Below are positions 35,428 through 44,699 of a stretch of 64,000 nt of DNA, in pieces. How positions within the stretch are numbered: the first letter of the stretch is position 1; each line of letters starts with the position of its first letter. The notes under the pieces are model-generated. The model was not told where the DNA came from and ran no database searches. It was given only the letters and a program-made list of their open reading frames with translations. The stretch lies in the NCBI RefSeq assembly GCF_014274465.1, contig NZ_CP060394.1, positions 3,410,001-3,474,000 of the forward strand, written 5' to 3'. Source of the DNA: Alloacidobacterium dinghuense (GTDB taxonomy: Bacteria > Acidobacteriota > Terriglobia > Terriglobales > Acidobacteriaceae). The position numbers were made by a program, and so were the translations under genes.

Positions 35428-36474
35428 TCACTTACGGGTAAAGTGAGTCGCAGAAAGCGCCCTCAACCTCTCTGCCGCACTTTCGGGCGTGATATCACGC
35501 TGCGGCATTCCCAGCATCTCAAACCCGACCATGAACTTGCGCACTGTCGCCGAGCGTAGCAGTGGCGGGTAATAGTGCGCATGGAAGTGCCATTCCGGAT
35601 GCTGCTCGCCATCGCACGGCGTTTGGTGGAAGCCCATCGTATAAGGAAAGCTCGTCTCGAAAAGATTGTCGTAGCGCGTCGTGACCTGCTTGAGGATATT
35701 TGCCAACGCCGCGCGCTGCGCCGCAGAAAACTCAGCCATCGAACCGACATGCTTCTTCGCCAGGACCAGAGTTTCAAACGGCCACACTGCCCACCACGGA
35801 ACAAGAACGAGAAACTCATCGTTCTCGCAGATGATGCGCGTCCGTTGGTCGGTCTCGGTCTTTAAGTAATCGCAGAGCAGACAAGAACCGTGTTCCGCCT
35901 GATACGCCTTCAGCGACTCCGTTTCGATCGCCGGTTCGTCAGGAACATGCTCCGTCGCCCAGACCTGGCAGTGAGGATGCGGATTGCTCGCGCCCATCAT
36001 CGCCCCGCGGTTCTCGAAAATCTGCACATGGCTTATCGACGGATTGGCAGACAGTTCCTTGTATTGCTCAACCCATGCTTCGACCACACGCAGAATATCC
36101 GGTTCATCCATCACGGCCACCGTCAGACTGTGATCGGGATGAAAACAGAGCACGCGGCAGATGCCGCGCTCTTGTTCTGCGCGCAGCAACGGCAGCATTC
36201 CCGCAGTCTGGGGCGCGGGAGAATCCGGCAGCAGCGCTGCATAGTCATTATCGAAAATGAATACGCTTTCATAACGAGGCGTACGATGCCCTCCTGCGCG
36301 CTCATTGCCCGGGCACAGGTAACAGATGGGATCGTAGTGCACATCGGAAAATCCCGATGACGGATTGACCTCTCCCTGCCATGGCCGTTGTGTGCGGTGC
36401 GGCGAAATGAGTACCCATTGGCGGCGCAGCGGATTGTAACGGCGATGGGGGAACTGGTAGGCAGAATCGCTCAC
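35428..36474 (-). CDS. galT: galactose-1-phosphate uridylyltransferase
   Basis: Leloir-pathway enzyme that exchanges galactose 1-phosphate and UDP-glucose. 348 residues as in class I GalT. The active-site motif NPHPHCQVW (His-Pro-His, with the second His uridylylated) is present. The N-terminal metal site appears as ICYLCPGNERAGG, and the C-terminal EWHFHAHYYPPLLR binds the second substrate region. It begins 36 bases after the ATP-grasp gene on the same strand. Other Leloir genes are not in the window, but Pgm is. Confidence 0.93.
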   Translation of the reverse strand: MSDSAYQFPHRRYNPLRRQWVLISPHRTQRPWQGEVNPSSGFSDVHYDPICYLCPGNERAGGHRTPRYESVFIFDNDYAALLPDSPAPQTAGMLPLLRAEQERGICRVLCFHPDHSLTVAVMDEPDILRVVEAWVEQYKELSANPSISHVQIFENRGAMMGASNPHPHCQVWATEHVPDEPAIETESLKAYQAEHGSCLLCDYLKTETDQRTRIICENDEFLVLVPWWAVWPFETLVLAKKHVGSMAEFSAAQRAALANILKQVTTRYDNLFETSFPYTMGFHQTPCDGEQHPEWHFHAHYYPPLLRSATVRKFMVGFEMLGMPQRDITPESAAERLRALSATHFTRK

Positions 36475-36510
36475 GAATACTTCCTTTCAGTGAAGCTTCT
36501 GTCGTCTATT

Positions 36511-37704
36511 CTAAGCAGTCGGCTTATCAGGAACGGGCGCCACCGCGAGATAGGTTTCGGCGAAGCGAACGCTGTAGTCCTCAAGCAGAGATCGCACCCT
36601 ATCTGGATCCGTCGAGTGCACAATCATCCCTGCGTGATGGTGCTTCTTCATGCGGTAAACAATCTCCGGCGCGTCGAACATGGATGTATCCGGCTCCGCA
36701 GTCTTCGCCAGGCACAGCACGCTGCCCGCGTAATCCTGCTTTGTATACGGCAGCACATACGGCTCGCCGCGCATAGAGCACACCTCGATGCGCGCCCACT
36801 CCGCCCACAGGTTTACGCCGGTCGCGAACTCGACCACATCCGCAATAAACGCTCCGCCCACACGCGCCGCCACTTCGAGAAAATAGAAGCGCCCGTCTTT
36901 CGCGTGAATATATTCGGCATGCGTTACACCGCGCACCAGGCCCATCGCCGGAATCAACCGCGCATTGATCGTCGTCAATTCTTTCGCATCGTCATCACCG
37001 CGGTGGACGATCCGCGTCGTGAAGACGCCGCCTTCATGCATCACCTGCATAGGCGGCTTGCCATAGCGGCTCACCGCGGAAAAGACCACCTGCCGTTCGC
37101 TGGTAATTGCATCTACGTGATAGATGTCGCCCGGCACAAAGCGCTCCAGCAGGAAAAAGCTCTGACGATCACCGAGCTCATCGAGCGTGCGCCACAGTTG
37201 CTCGGGATCATGGATCTTTCTTATTCCGATCGCTGAAGCCTCTGCACGCGGCTTGAGCACCCACGGCCCTGGAACGTTCGCCATGTAGATACGCAGATCG
37301 TCGTAGTTCAATACCGGAGAAAATTCCGGCACCAGCGCTCCGGCTCGTTGTGCCTCAAAGCGCATCGCCAGTTTGTCGCGGAAGTGCGCGGTCGTGGTCC
37401 GCCCCATGCCGGGAACGCGCATATGCTCTCGCAGCGCAGCCACGGTCTCCATATCGAATTCATCGAGCGCCACCATGCGATCGATCTTCCAGCCACGCGC
37501 AACATAGGCCACGGTGCGGATAACGCCTTCCACACCGAGGTCAGCCGGCATGGTCAGCACATCTTCCAGAATGTCGCGCGGCCAGTCGGCGTGTTTCAGT
37601 TTTTCGACTGTCAACAGCACGATGCGGCAGCCCATCGCTGCGCACTGACGCATGAATGCCTGTCCCTTTTCATAGGTCGTAATACAGAGAATCCGCTCGC
37701 TCAT
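36511..37704 (-). CDS. ATP-grasp domain carboxylate-amine/thiol ligase-like protein
   Basis: About 397 residues. A Rossmann-like pre-ATP-grasp domain (ILCITTYEKGQAFMRQCAAMGCRIVLL) is followed by an ATP-grasp fold with WVLKPRAEASAIGIRKI, FFLLERFVPGDIYHVDAI and FYFLEVAARVGGAFIADVVE (metal-binding Glu and Arg region). It forms a ligase of unknown substrate, like carbamoyl-phosphate-synthase-like ATP-grasps. I prefer ATG 37704; an upstream ATG at 37746 adds 14 residues. It is probably co-transcribed with galT. Confidence 0.75.
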   Translation of the reverse strand: MSERILCITTYEKGQAFMRQCAAMGCRIVLLTVEKLKHADWPRDILEDVLTMPADLGVEGVIRTVAYVARGWKIDRMVALDEFDMETVAALREHMRVPGMGRTTTAHFRDKLAMRFEAQRAGALVPEFSPVLNYDDLRIYMANVPGPWVLKPRAEASAIGIRKIHDPEQLWRTLDELGDRQSFFLLERFVPGDIYHVDAITSERQVVFSAVSRYGKPPMQVMHEGGVFTTRIVHRGDDDAKELTTINARLIPAMGLVRGVTHAEYIHAKDGRFYFLEVAARVGGAFIADVVEFATGVNLWAEWARIEVCSMRGEPYVLPYTKQDYAGSVLCLAKTAEPDTSMFDAPEIVYRMKKHHHAGMIVHSTDPDRVRSLLEDYSVRFAETYLAVAPVPDKPTA

Positions 37705-37836
37705 GCTAGAAACACTACACCCTGAGAGGCTTTCTGTATCCGCCATTTTCCGTACGCTTCAGACCCGAAAAATACGCGTCGCTCAACAACCATCGCTGAT
37801 ATAGACTGTGGAGGCTCTGAACGTCAGGAGGAATGA

Positions 37837-38853
37837 ATGGCTGCCATAGCCCAGCAACAACCGCTTACCCCAGAACGTTTTTTCAATGCCGTAAATGCCT
37901 ATCAGCAGACGGAAGCACTGAAGGCAGCCATCGAGTTGGAAATCTTCACCGCTATCGCCGAAGGGAATACCAATGCAGCAACCATTGCCAAGCGTTGTTC
38001 GGCTTCCGAGCGCGGCGCGCGCACGCTATGCGATTTCCTGACCATTCATGGCTTCCTGACCAAAGAAGGATCACAGTACGATCTCGCACCGGATTCAGCC
38101 CTGTTCCTCAACCGGCATTCCCCGGCATATGTCGGCGGTGCGATTGAGTTCATGCTCACTCCTCGATTACGTGAAGGTAACGCGCGCCTGGCCGACGCCG
38201 TGCGTAAGGGAGGCTCGGCGTTAGGCGACGACGTGCTCGAGCCCGATAATCACATCTGGGTAAAGTTTGCCGAGGCCATGATGCCGCTCACGCGGATGGC
38301 CTCTGAGATCATGGCTGTCGAACTTCGCAAGGGCGGTGAATCGCACAAGGTTCTCGATATCGCTGCCAGTCATGGCATGTATGGAATCGCCGTGGCAAAG
38401 CAGAATCCCGCCGCGCACATCCATGCTGTTGATTGGGAAAATGTGCTCGAGGTTGCAAAGAGGAACGCGCGCGCCATGGGATTTGCCGATCGCCATCACT
38501 TGATTCCCGGGAGTGCCTTCGAGGTTGAACTCGGCAGCGGTTACGATCTGGCGCTGATCACAAATTTCCTGCACCACTTCGATGCCCCGACCTGTACCAC
38601 GTTTATGCGGAGAGTGCATGCCGCGCTCAAGCCAGGTGGCCGCGCCGCGATTCTTGAATTCGTTCCCAATCCAGATCGCGTCACTCCGCCCGCGCCGGCT
38701 GCCTTCAGCATGACGATGCTGGCGAATACTCCATCGGGCGATGCCTATACCTTCGCTGAACTTGAGACCATTGCGAAACATGCCGGCTTTTCACGTGTAG
38801 AACTCGCGCCACCGCAAGTCGGAATGGGTCGCCTGGTAATTGCGTATCGCTAG
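37837..38853 (+). CDS. SAM-dependent O-methyltransferase
   Basis: 338 residues. An N-terminal winged-helix dimerisation domain (about 10-100, RCSASERGARTLCDFLTIHGFL) is followed by a class I methyltransferase fold. The SAM loop is VLDIAASHGMYGIAVAKQNP near 172-191, and ITNFLHHFDAPTC fits the acceptor-His region of plant-type O-methyltransferases. Substrates of this family are small phenolics, polyketides or quinone-like compounds. AGGAGG lies before ATG 37837. It is not clearly linked to its neighbours, and a weak hairpin follows at 38886-38910. Confidence 0.85.
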   Translation: MAAIAQQQPLTPERFFNAVNAYQQTEALKAAIELEIFTAIAEGNTNAATIAKRCSASERGARTLCDFLTIHGFLTKEGSQYDLAPDSALFLNRHSPAYVGGAIEFMLTPRLREGNARLADAVRKGGSALGDDVLEPDNHIWVKFAEAMMPLTRMASEIMAVELRKGGESHKVLDIAASHGMYGIAVAKQNPAAHIHAVDWENVLEVAKRNARAMGFADRHHLIPGSAFEVELGSGYDLALITNFLHHFDAPTCTTFMRRVHAALKPGGRAAILEFVPNPDRVTPPAPAAFSMTMLANTPSGDAYTFAELETIAKHAGFSRVELAPPQVGMGRLVIAYR

Positions 38854-38885
38854 ACCAATCTAAAGTCTGTGAATTGCCGTACCAG

Positions 38886-38910
38886 AAGAGACCGTTTGAG
38901 GACGGCTCTT
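38886..38910 (+). terminator. weak hairpin after O-methyltransferase gene
   Basis: AAGAG-A-CCGT (38886-38895), loop TTGAGG, ACGG-CTCTT (38902-38910), with one bulged A and no T run. It may end transcription of the methyltransferase gene. Confidence 0.4.
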
Positions 38911-39082
38911 CCTGCATGCCGCGAAAAACAACAGGCCCGAATCGGATCGGCGCAGCCAAGCACCAGAGAGCCCCGCACCATAGCCAGCCAGAACTCTCGA
39001 GCAAATTTCATCCGCACCTCGCATCCTTGGTTCGCTTGGCTCTACCATAAGTGTTTGCAAGGAAACTGTACTGCTCGAAACT

Positions 39083-39712
39083 ATGGCTTTGCCCGACACA
39101 ACAATTCTCTCGGCTGCTGAAATCACCCGGCAACAGGATCACCTGACATCCCTCTGGCATCAGCAGCGGGCTGCTATTCCGGCTGGAAGCCTTGGGACAT
39201 TTCTGGACAGTGTGATCGCCCAGCATCTGGCGAACTTCCAGCTCTGGCACACAGAAGACGATGCCCGGGCACCACATGCGACCGATCACGACCTCGCGGA
39301 AGTAAAGCGCGCCATCGACCGTATCAACCAGCGCCGCAACGATCTGGCCGAGAGCTGCGACGTGGTTCTGCTTGACCACCTGCGGGCGCTCAACCTCCCT
39401 AATCCCAAAGCTGAGCTGAATTCCGAAAGCCCCGGCCTCATCATCGACCGGCTTTCGATCCTATCGCTGAAGATCTTCCACACCACCGAAGAAATCGAGC
39501 GCCCAGACGCACCCGAGGGCCACGCCGAACGCAATCGAGCCCGCCTTGAAATTCTCCAAGACCAACGCCACGATCTTGCTCATTGCCTCGACCGCCTCTG
39601 GCAGCAGACTCTCGCTGGCACGCGCAGCTTCAAGCTCTATCGGCAACTTAAAATGTACAACGATCCAGCCCTGAACCCGGCCGTTTACACCCCAAACAAA
39701 CCAACTTCGTGA
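39083..39712 (+). CDS. DUF4254 family protein
   Basis: 209 residues, all-alpha, soluble. Family landmarks are NFQLWHTEDDARAPHATDHDLAEVKRAIDRINQRRNDL and GLIIDRLSILSLKIFH. The function is unknown; members often lie beside glycosyltransferase genes, which is not the case here. Its stop is 57 bases before the next gene on the same strand. Confidence 0.8.
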   Translation: MALPDTTILSAAEITRQQDHLTSLWHQQRAAIPAGSLGTFLDSVIAQHLANFQLWHTEDDARAPHATDHDLAEVKRAIDRINQRRNDLAESCDVVLLDHLRALNLPNPKAELNSESPGLIIDRLSILSLKIFHTTEEIERPDAPEGHAERNRARLEILQDQRHDLAHCLDRLWQQTLAGTRSFKLYRQLKMYNDPALNPAVYTPNKPTS

Positions 39713-39769
39713 AAGCCGGACCAAACAACTCAGCCCACGCGTCTAACGAATTGAAAGGAAGAACCACCT

Positions 39770-40480
39770 ATGCGATGCTTGGTTGCACTCCTCGCCCTCA
39801 GCGTCGCCCTGCCGGTCCATGCCGCACCAGCTAGCAAAGAGTTGGCGCCACCGCCCGCCGGCGCGACTCTGCCTGTTCTCCTCAACAAAACGCTTAAGCC
39901 TCAAAATCTCCAACTAGGACAGCCAATCACAGCGGAGTTCGTGCAGTCAGTGCCAGTCAAGAAAGACGTCAACCTGCCCAGGGGCACAAAGCTCACGGGT
40001 CATGTTGTCGGTGTCAGTGCCTCCTCGATCAGTATTCTGTTTGACCAATTGCGATGGAAAGGACAAACGCTTCCCGTTCGTGTCCGGCTGGTCGCTGCCG
40101 CCGCCCCGTACAATGTCTTGCACGCAAGACTGCCCCTCGGCGGGACCGCACGAGGAACCAGCGACCCCGGCGACTGGACGACCCGCCAGATCGGTGGCGA
40201 CGAAGTGTACCTCTCCGCCGGATCGGGCAAGGTTTACAACCAGTACAGCGAGCCCGTAGGATTTGCCGATTTCTCCGGTGTGTATGCCAGCCCATCTACT
40301 CCGAGCGAATTGCCCCGCGCTGTTGGCCCGTTTTCCACCACGGCCACCGGGCTGCACGGCTTCCGTGAATTCTCCATCGCGTCTCATGGAGACGCAAATT
40401 CGCCCATCACCCTCTCTGCAAACAAGCCGAACTGGGAGATTGGAAACGGCAGTGCGTTGCTGCTTGAGGTGGTTCACTAG
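39770..40480 (+). CDS. secreted protein with barrel-like domain
   Basis: 236 residues. The signal peptide ends about residue 19 (LPVHAAPA). The middle part has LPVLLNKTLKPQNLQLGQPITAEFVQ, then LPRGTKLTGHVVG and ISILFDQLRWKGQTLPV, the pattern of a small beta-barrel that also occurs in the proteins at 7700 and 42801. The C-terminal half lacks known motifs. Function unknown. AAAGGAAG lies 11 bases ahead of the ATG. Confidence 0.7.
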   Translation: MRCLVALLALSVALPVHAAPASKELAPPPAGATLPVLLNKTLKPQNLQLGQPITAEFVQSVPVKKDVNLPRGTKLTGHVVGVSASSISILFDQLRWKGQTLPVRVRLVAAAAPYNVLHARLPLGGTARGTSDPGDWTTRQIGGDEVYLSAGSGKVYNQYSEPVGFADFSGVYASPSTPSELPRAVGPFSTTATGLHGFREFSIASHGDANSPITLSANKPNWEIGNGSALLLEVVH

Positions 40481-40683
40481 CAGCGACCGCCTCTGAAAAA
40501 TACCGACTGGGCCTGCGTCGTAGTCGGCCACCTTGATCGGCGGCAGGATTCAATTTCCTCTTACCCAGGCGCTCATCGATTGCTGTATGCTGGCACACCA
40601 GCGAAAAGCCACGGCTTTTCTTCGCGCTCCCCCGCGATCATTTACGTTCTCCTGCCTTGTTGCACTTGAAAAGGAGACCCTCT

Positions 40684-41583
40684 ATGCGCTCACGCCCTTC
40701 GCTGCTGCGAGCTATCGGGATCGCAGCTCTCATGCTCACCTTGTCCTTCACTGCATATGCCGCGTCGCATCCGGCTTTCGACGCCATCTACGTCTTCGGT
40801 GATAGCTATAGCGATGTCGGCAACATCTTCATCGCCAGCAATGGCACCATCCCCGCTGCCCCCTACTTCAACGGACGCTTTTCGAACGGCCCCATCTGGA
40901 TCGACCATCTGGCAGGCACCTATGGCGTCACCGTCAAGCCTTCACTCGCCGGTGGCACGGACTACGCCTTCGGCGGCGCCGAGGTCACGCAAGCGGTGCC
41001 AGTAGCTGGGAGCACGCAAACGATCCCAAGTATTCCCGAACAAGTAGCCCTCTATCTTAGCCAGCACAACTTCAAGGCAGATCCAAAGGCGCTCTATATC
41101 GTTGTGGGCGGCGGCAACGATATTCTCAACGCAACCGGTGGCTCACCCGACACGCTCGGTGGAGAGATCGCTTTCGGTCTGCTCTCCAGCATTGCGCAGC
41201 TCCAGCGCGCCGGTGCCCGGTATTTCTTCGTTCCCCACTTTTTCAACATCGGACTGCTGCCTGCTGCTCAAGGAAATGCTGCATTCGCGCTTGCTGCAAC
41301 GCAGGCATTGAACACGGACCTGGACGCGGGACTGTTCATTGAGTCGTTCCTGCCAAACACCCACTTCTATCGCAGTGACACCTACAGCCTGTTACAGGGG
41401 GTCGTTGCCGACGGCAGCCATTACGGATTTACCGACATCACCCATCCATGCCTGAACACGGCTGTAAACCCGCCGACGCTGTGCAGCAACCCATATACCA
41501 ATTTCTTCTGGGATGCTGAGCACCCAACCATCTTCGGTCACTCCTTCCTTGCTGTGGCCGCGGAGCAGGCGATCGACCGGTGA
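40684..41583 (+). CDS. secreted GDSL-family esterase/lipase
   Basis: About 299 residues. Signal peptide (SLLRAIGIAALMLTLSFTAYA), then block I FGDSYSDVGN with the nucleophile Ser, block III GGGNDIL with the oxyanion Asn, and block V DAEHPT carrying Asp and His. It resembles the passenger domain of GDSL autotransporter esterases but has no beta-barrel. Acts on esters outside the cytoplasmic membrane; the substrate is unknown. AAAGGAGA lies seven bases before ATG 40684, which decides the start. Confidence 0.88.
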   Translation: MRSRPSLLRAIGIAALMLTLSFTAYAASHPAFDAIYVFGDSYSDVGNIFIASNGTIPAAPYFNGRFSNGPIWIDHLAGTYGVTVKPSLAGGTDYAFGGAEVTQAVPVAGSTQTIPSIPEQVALYLSQHNFKADPKALYIVVGGGNDILNATGGSPDTLGGEIAFGLLSSIAQLQRAGARYFFVPHFFNIGLLPAAQGNAAFALAATQALNTDLDAGLFIESFLPNTHFYRSDTYSLLQGVVADGSHYGFTDITHPCLNTAVNPPTLCSNPYTNFFWDAEHPTIFGHSFLAVAAEQAIDR

Positions 41584-41663
41584 AATTTTGATATCTGACG
41601 AAACCACCAGGCTTGCTTCTTGCATCTTCCAGCAGAGATTCGGAGGCAGGCCAAAGGAGGATC

Positions 41664-42018
41664 ATGCAGCACGAGCACATTGACCGAGCCATCGACTACA
41701 TCGAATTCACAGCCCCCGACCTGCCCGCGATCAAAAAGTTCTATGGTGAAGTCTTCGACTGGAAGTTCCAGGACTGGGGCGATGAATATGTCTCCTTCAG
41801 CGATGGCCGTGTCGATTGGCGGCTTCGCCTGCGGCGAGTCCAGGCCGGCTAAGGGAGCGTTGGTGATTCTCTACTCCAAGAACCTCGAAGCAGTGCAGGA
41901 AAAAGTGCGACAGGCGGGAGGTACAATCACAAAAGATACTTTCTCTTTTCCCGGCGGCCGACGCTTTCACCTCGCCGATCCGGCAGGCAACGAACTGGCA
42001 ATCTGGTCGGACAAATAA
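41664..42018 (+). pseudogene. VOC/glyoxalase-fold protein broken by one extra base
   Basis: The first frame, from ATG 41664 (AAGGAGG six bases ahead), reads MQHEHIDRAIDYIEFTAPD to FSDGRVD. The next frame continues GGFACGESRPAKGALVILYSKN to FHLADPAGNELAIWSDK and stops at 42018. Joined, they give a complete VOC-family protein of about 118 residues. An additional T in GATTGGCGGC at 41816-41817 explains the shift. Either the gene is decayed or the sequence has an error here. Confidence 0.75.
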
Positions 42019-42214
42019 GCCACCCGAGGAACAACTGGCTTGCGGGCATCGAAATGCACTCTGGCCGCTTCTTAACCGCAGTTCCCGCCGGCTTACTGTT
42101 CCCCAGTTGACTCGCACCACCGTTCTGCGTATAAAAACGAGTTCAGCGGGATATTTGCATTCCAGGCGCCAGTTGCGCTGTATGTCTCGAGAAAATCAAG
42201 GAAAAGTCGCATTT

Positions 42215-42775
42215 ATGCAAGATACAACTCAGGCTCCTGGCACTCGCCGTACCGCTCGCGCAGCAACTGAAAAAACGCGCCCGATCGTCGACAAGGCCCA
42301 TGAGCAGGCTCTTCAGCATTACCAGAGCGCTGTGCAACTCATGCAGGAGGGTAAGTTTGAAAAGGCCCGCGCCGCATTTGAGAAGCTCATTCCTCACGCT
42401 CCGCCTGAGCTGCTCGAACGGTCCAAGGTCTACCTCGCTGCCTGTGAGCGAAATGCCAAGCGCTCGGAGCTGGCATTCTCCACCCTCGGCGAGCAGTACG
42501 ATTACGCCATATCGCTGCTCAACACCGGCGACTATGAAGATGCCCGCGATCAACTCGAAGGCATTCTCAAAAAAGACGCGAAGGCCGACTTCGCCCACTA
42601 CGGGCTGGCCGTTCTCGACAGCATGACGGGACAGGCCGAAGAGTGCCTCGAACACCTGATCGCCGCCATCGAACTCAACCCGCAGAACCGGATCCAGGCG
42701 CGCAGCGACTCCGACTTCCAGGACATGGCAGACGACCCGCGCTTTACCGAACTGCTGTATCCGGAAACATCGTAG
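42215..42775 (+). CDS. TPR-repeat protein
   Basis: About 186 residues, soluble and helical. Repeats at AVQLMQEGKFEKARAAFEKLI, DYAISLLNTGDYEDARDQLEGIL and AHYGLAVLDSMTGQAEECLEHLIAAIELNPQN match tetratricopeptides, and the C-terminus NRIQARSDSDFQDMADDPRF is typical of TPR proteins of unknown role. AAGGAAAA lies ten bases before ATG 42215; ATG 42182 is the alternative. Confidence 0.7.
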   Translation: MQDTTQAPGTRRTARAATEKTRPIVDKAHEQALQHYQSAVQLMQEGKFEKARAAFEKLIPHAPPELLERSKVYLAACERNAKRSELAFSTLGEQYDYAISLLNTGDYEDARDQLEGILKKDAKADFAHYGLAVLDSMTGQAEECLEHLIAAIELNPQNRIQARSDSDFQDMADDPRFTELLYPETS

Positions 42776-42800
42776 TGGTTACCGCTCAAAAAGAGCCGCT

Positions 42801-43484
42801 TTGAAAGCTCCCGGTTGGTACACGCTTCGATCCATGCTTGTCGCGGGAGTATTTTGTGTGTTATCGCTCCCGCCAATTCTGGCGCAGGACCCTGAGCATC
42901 CCGCCTCTGGCTATCTCGAAGCCAAGCTGCGAACTGGAGTCGACGCAGGACACACTAAGATCGGCGAAGAGTTTCAAGCTGAGACGCTTTCAGGCTGGAG
43001 CATCGCGGGCTGCACAATACCTCAAGGCGGAAGGATTTACGGCAAGGTCGTTGCAGCAACCCGGCATACAAAATCTTCTCCAGAATCAACTTTAGGGCTC
43101 CTCATTGAAGGTGTCGATTGCCAGGGCAGCCATTCGCGCTCTGGGTTCGCTCTTCACGTTCTGGAGATCATGGCGCCTGATCTCCAGTCAGTTCCCTTAC
43201 ACTCGGTGCTGCCGACTGGAAAAGGGGGAATGACATCAGTTCCAATGGCGCACGATGACAATATAGCCTCAGGCGACGAGACGTCATCGATTCGCGTCGG
43301 CGCAGTCCTCGGAGAGAACAATATGAAACTTGAAATCGCGGCTGGGCCCGAGTTTGCCGATCTGCTGCGTTCCGACAAGCAGACCGTCAGCCTGCTCTCC
43401 GGGACGCGCTTGGTTTTAGGCACGAAGGAGATGATCCCCGACGATATGCAACTTCATTTTCATCCACCTGGACAGGAGCCATGA
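42801..43484 (+). CDS. secreted protein with barrel-like domain
   Basis: Up to 227 residues; signal peptide LVAGVFCVLSLPPILA. The start is TTG 42801 or ATG 42834. The N-terminal half (GYLEAKLRTGVDAGHTKIGE, then IPQGGRIYGKVVAATRH and LGLLIEGVD) shows the same pattern as the proteins at 7700 and 39770. The C-terminal half contains LLSGTRLVLGTKE. Function unknown. Confidence 0.65.
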   Translation: MKAPGWYTLRSMLVAGVFCVLSLPPILAQDPEHPASGYLEAKLRTGVDAGHTKIGEEFQAETLSGWSIAGCTIPQGGRIYGKVVAATRHTKSSPESTLGLLIEGVDCQGSHSRSGFALHVLEIMAPDLQSVPLHSVLPTGKGGMTSVPMAHDDNIASGDETSSIRVGAVLGENNMKLEIAAGPEFADLLRSDKQTVSLLSGTRLVLGTKEMIPDDMQLHFHPPGQEP

Positions 43485-43619
43485 GCTCGCTTCATTTCGC
43501 GATACACTCTCGTTTATTGGGAACACCGTAACTTTTTGCCGCGCAAAGAGTTTTCCACTTCAGGCTTCCAATTTACCGGATCGTAAGCTCAAAGAAGATA
43601 CACTGAACGCATCATCGTT

Positions 43620-44699
43620 ATGAAACAAGCGACCCTCGCACCCTCACATTCATCGCCGCCCAATGCAGAGAAAGTGAACCTGCGAGTCGTCGCCATGGGC
43701 GGAGGCACCGGCCTTTCGACCCTGCTTCGCGGATTCAAACGCTACGTTCCATCCCCAGGTGCTACGCAGCCTGAATACGATGATTACCCCTGCCTGATCA
43801 GTCATCTGGCAGCCGTTGTCACCGTCACCGACGACGGTGGCTCCAGCGGTCGTCTGCGCAAAGACTTCAACATGCTCCCGCCGGGGGACCTGCGCAACTG
43901 CATGGTCGCACTCTCGGAAGACGAGCACCTTATCTCGCGTCTTTTCCGCCATCGCTTCCGCTCCGGCGCCGGGCTCGAAGGGCATAGCTTCGGCAATCTC
44001 TTCGTCGCCGCGCTCTCGGAGATGACCGGCGACGCTGCCCAGGCCATCCGCCTGGCCGCCGAGATTCTGGCCACACGAGGGCATATCTATCCCGCCACCA
44101 CCGCCGACGTCAGCCTCGCCGCGCTCATGGATGATGGCGAGACGGTGCGCGGTGAAACCAACATCACCGCCAGCAAAAAACAGATCGTCGAACTCACCAT
44201 GGAGCCGCCCGACGCAGAGCCCATGCCCGAGACCCTCGAAGCCATCGAGCGCGCCGACCTTGTCACCATCGGCCCCGGATCGCTCTACACCAGCCTCGTC
44301 ACGAATCTTCTGGTCAAAGGCGTCCCTGAAGCTCTGGCCCACGCGCAGGGTCTGCGCGTGTATGTCTGCAACCTGATGACCCAGGCCAACGAGAGCCTGC
44401 ACCTCACCGCCTCCGAGCACATCGAGCGCATCTACGATCATGCCGGCGGTCCGATCTTCGACTATGCGGTCATCAATACCGGAACCATCTCCGACGAGAT
44501 GATCGCCCGATACGCCGCCGAAGGAGCCGAACCGATCCAGCCCGACATCGATGGCGTCGAGGCCATGGGAATTCGCTGCATCACCGGAAATTTCGCCGAC
44601 GAAGGCGACGTGCTGCGCCATGCGGCCGACCGCGTCGCCGCACGCGTACTCGATCTGGCGCTCTATCCGCAGAACGGCCGGAGACCGAACGCCGGATGA
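43620..44699 (+). CDS. yvcK: gluconeogenesis factor YvcK/CofD-like protein
   Basis: 359 residues of the CofD-like fold that in Firmicutes binds UDP-GlcNAc and is needed for growth on gluconeogenic carbon and for cell-wall control. Signature elements are VVAMGGGTGLSTLLRGFK at the start, VTVTDDGGSSGRLRKDFNMLPPGDLRNCMVALS, and IGPGSLYTSLVTNLLV. The C-terminus overlaps the next gene by four bases (ATGA). No UDP-GlcNAc pathway gene is nearby. Confidence 0.93.
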   Translation: MKQATLAPSHSSPPNAEKVNLRVVAMGGGTGLSTLLRGFKRYVPSPGATQPEYDDYPCLISHLAAVVTVTDDGGSSGRLRKDFNMLPPGDLRNCMVALSEDEHLISRLFRHRFRSGAGLEGHSFGNLFVAALSEMTGDAAQAIRLAAEILATRGHIYPATTADVSLAALMDDGETVRGETNITASKKQIVELTMEPPDAEPMPETLEAIERADLVTIGPGSLYTSLVTNLLVKGVPEALAHAQGLRVYVCNLMTQANESLHLTASEHIERIYDHAGGPIFDYAVINTGTISDEMIARYAAEGAEPIQPDIDGVEAMGIRCITGNFADEGDVLRHAADRVAARVLDLALYPQNGRRPNAG

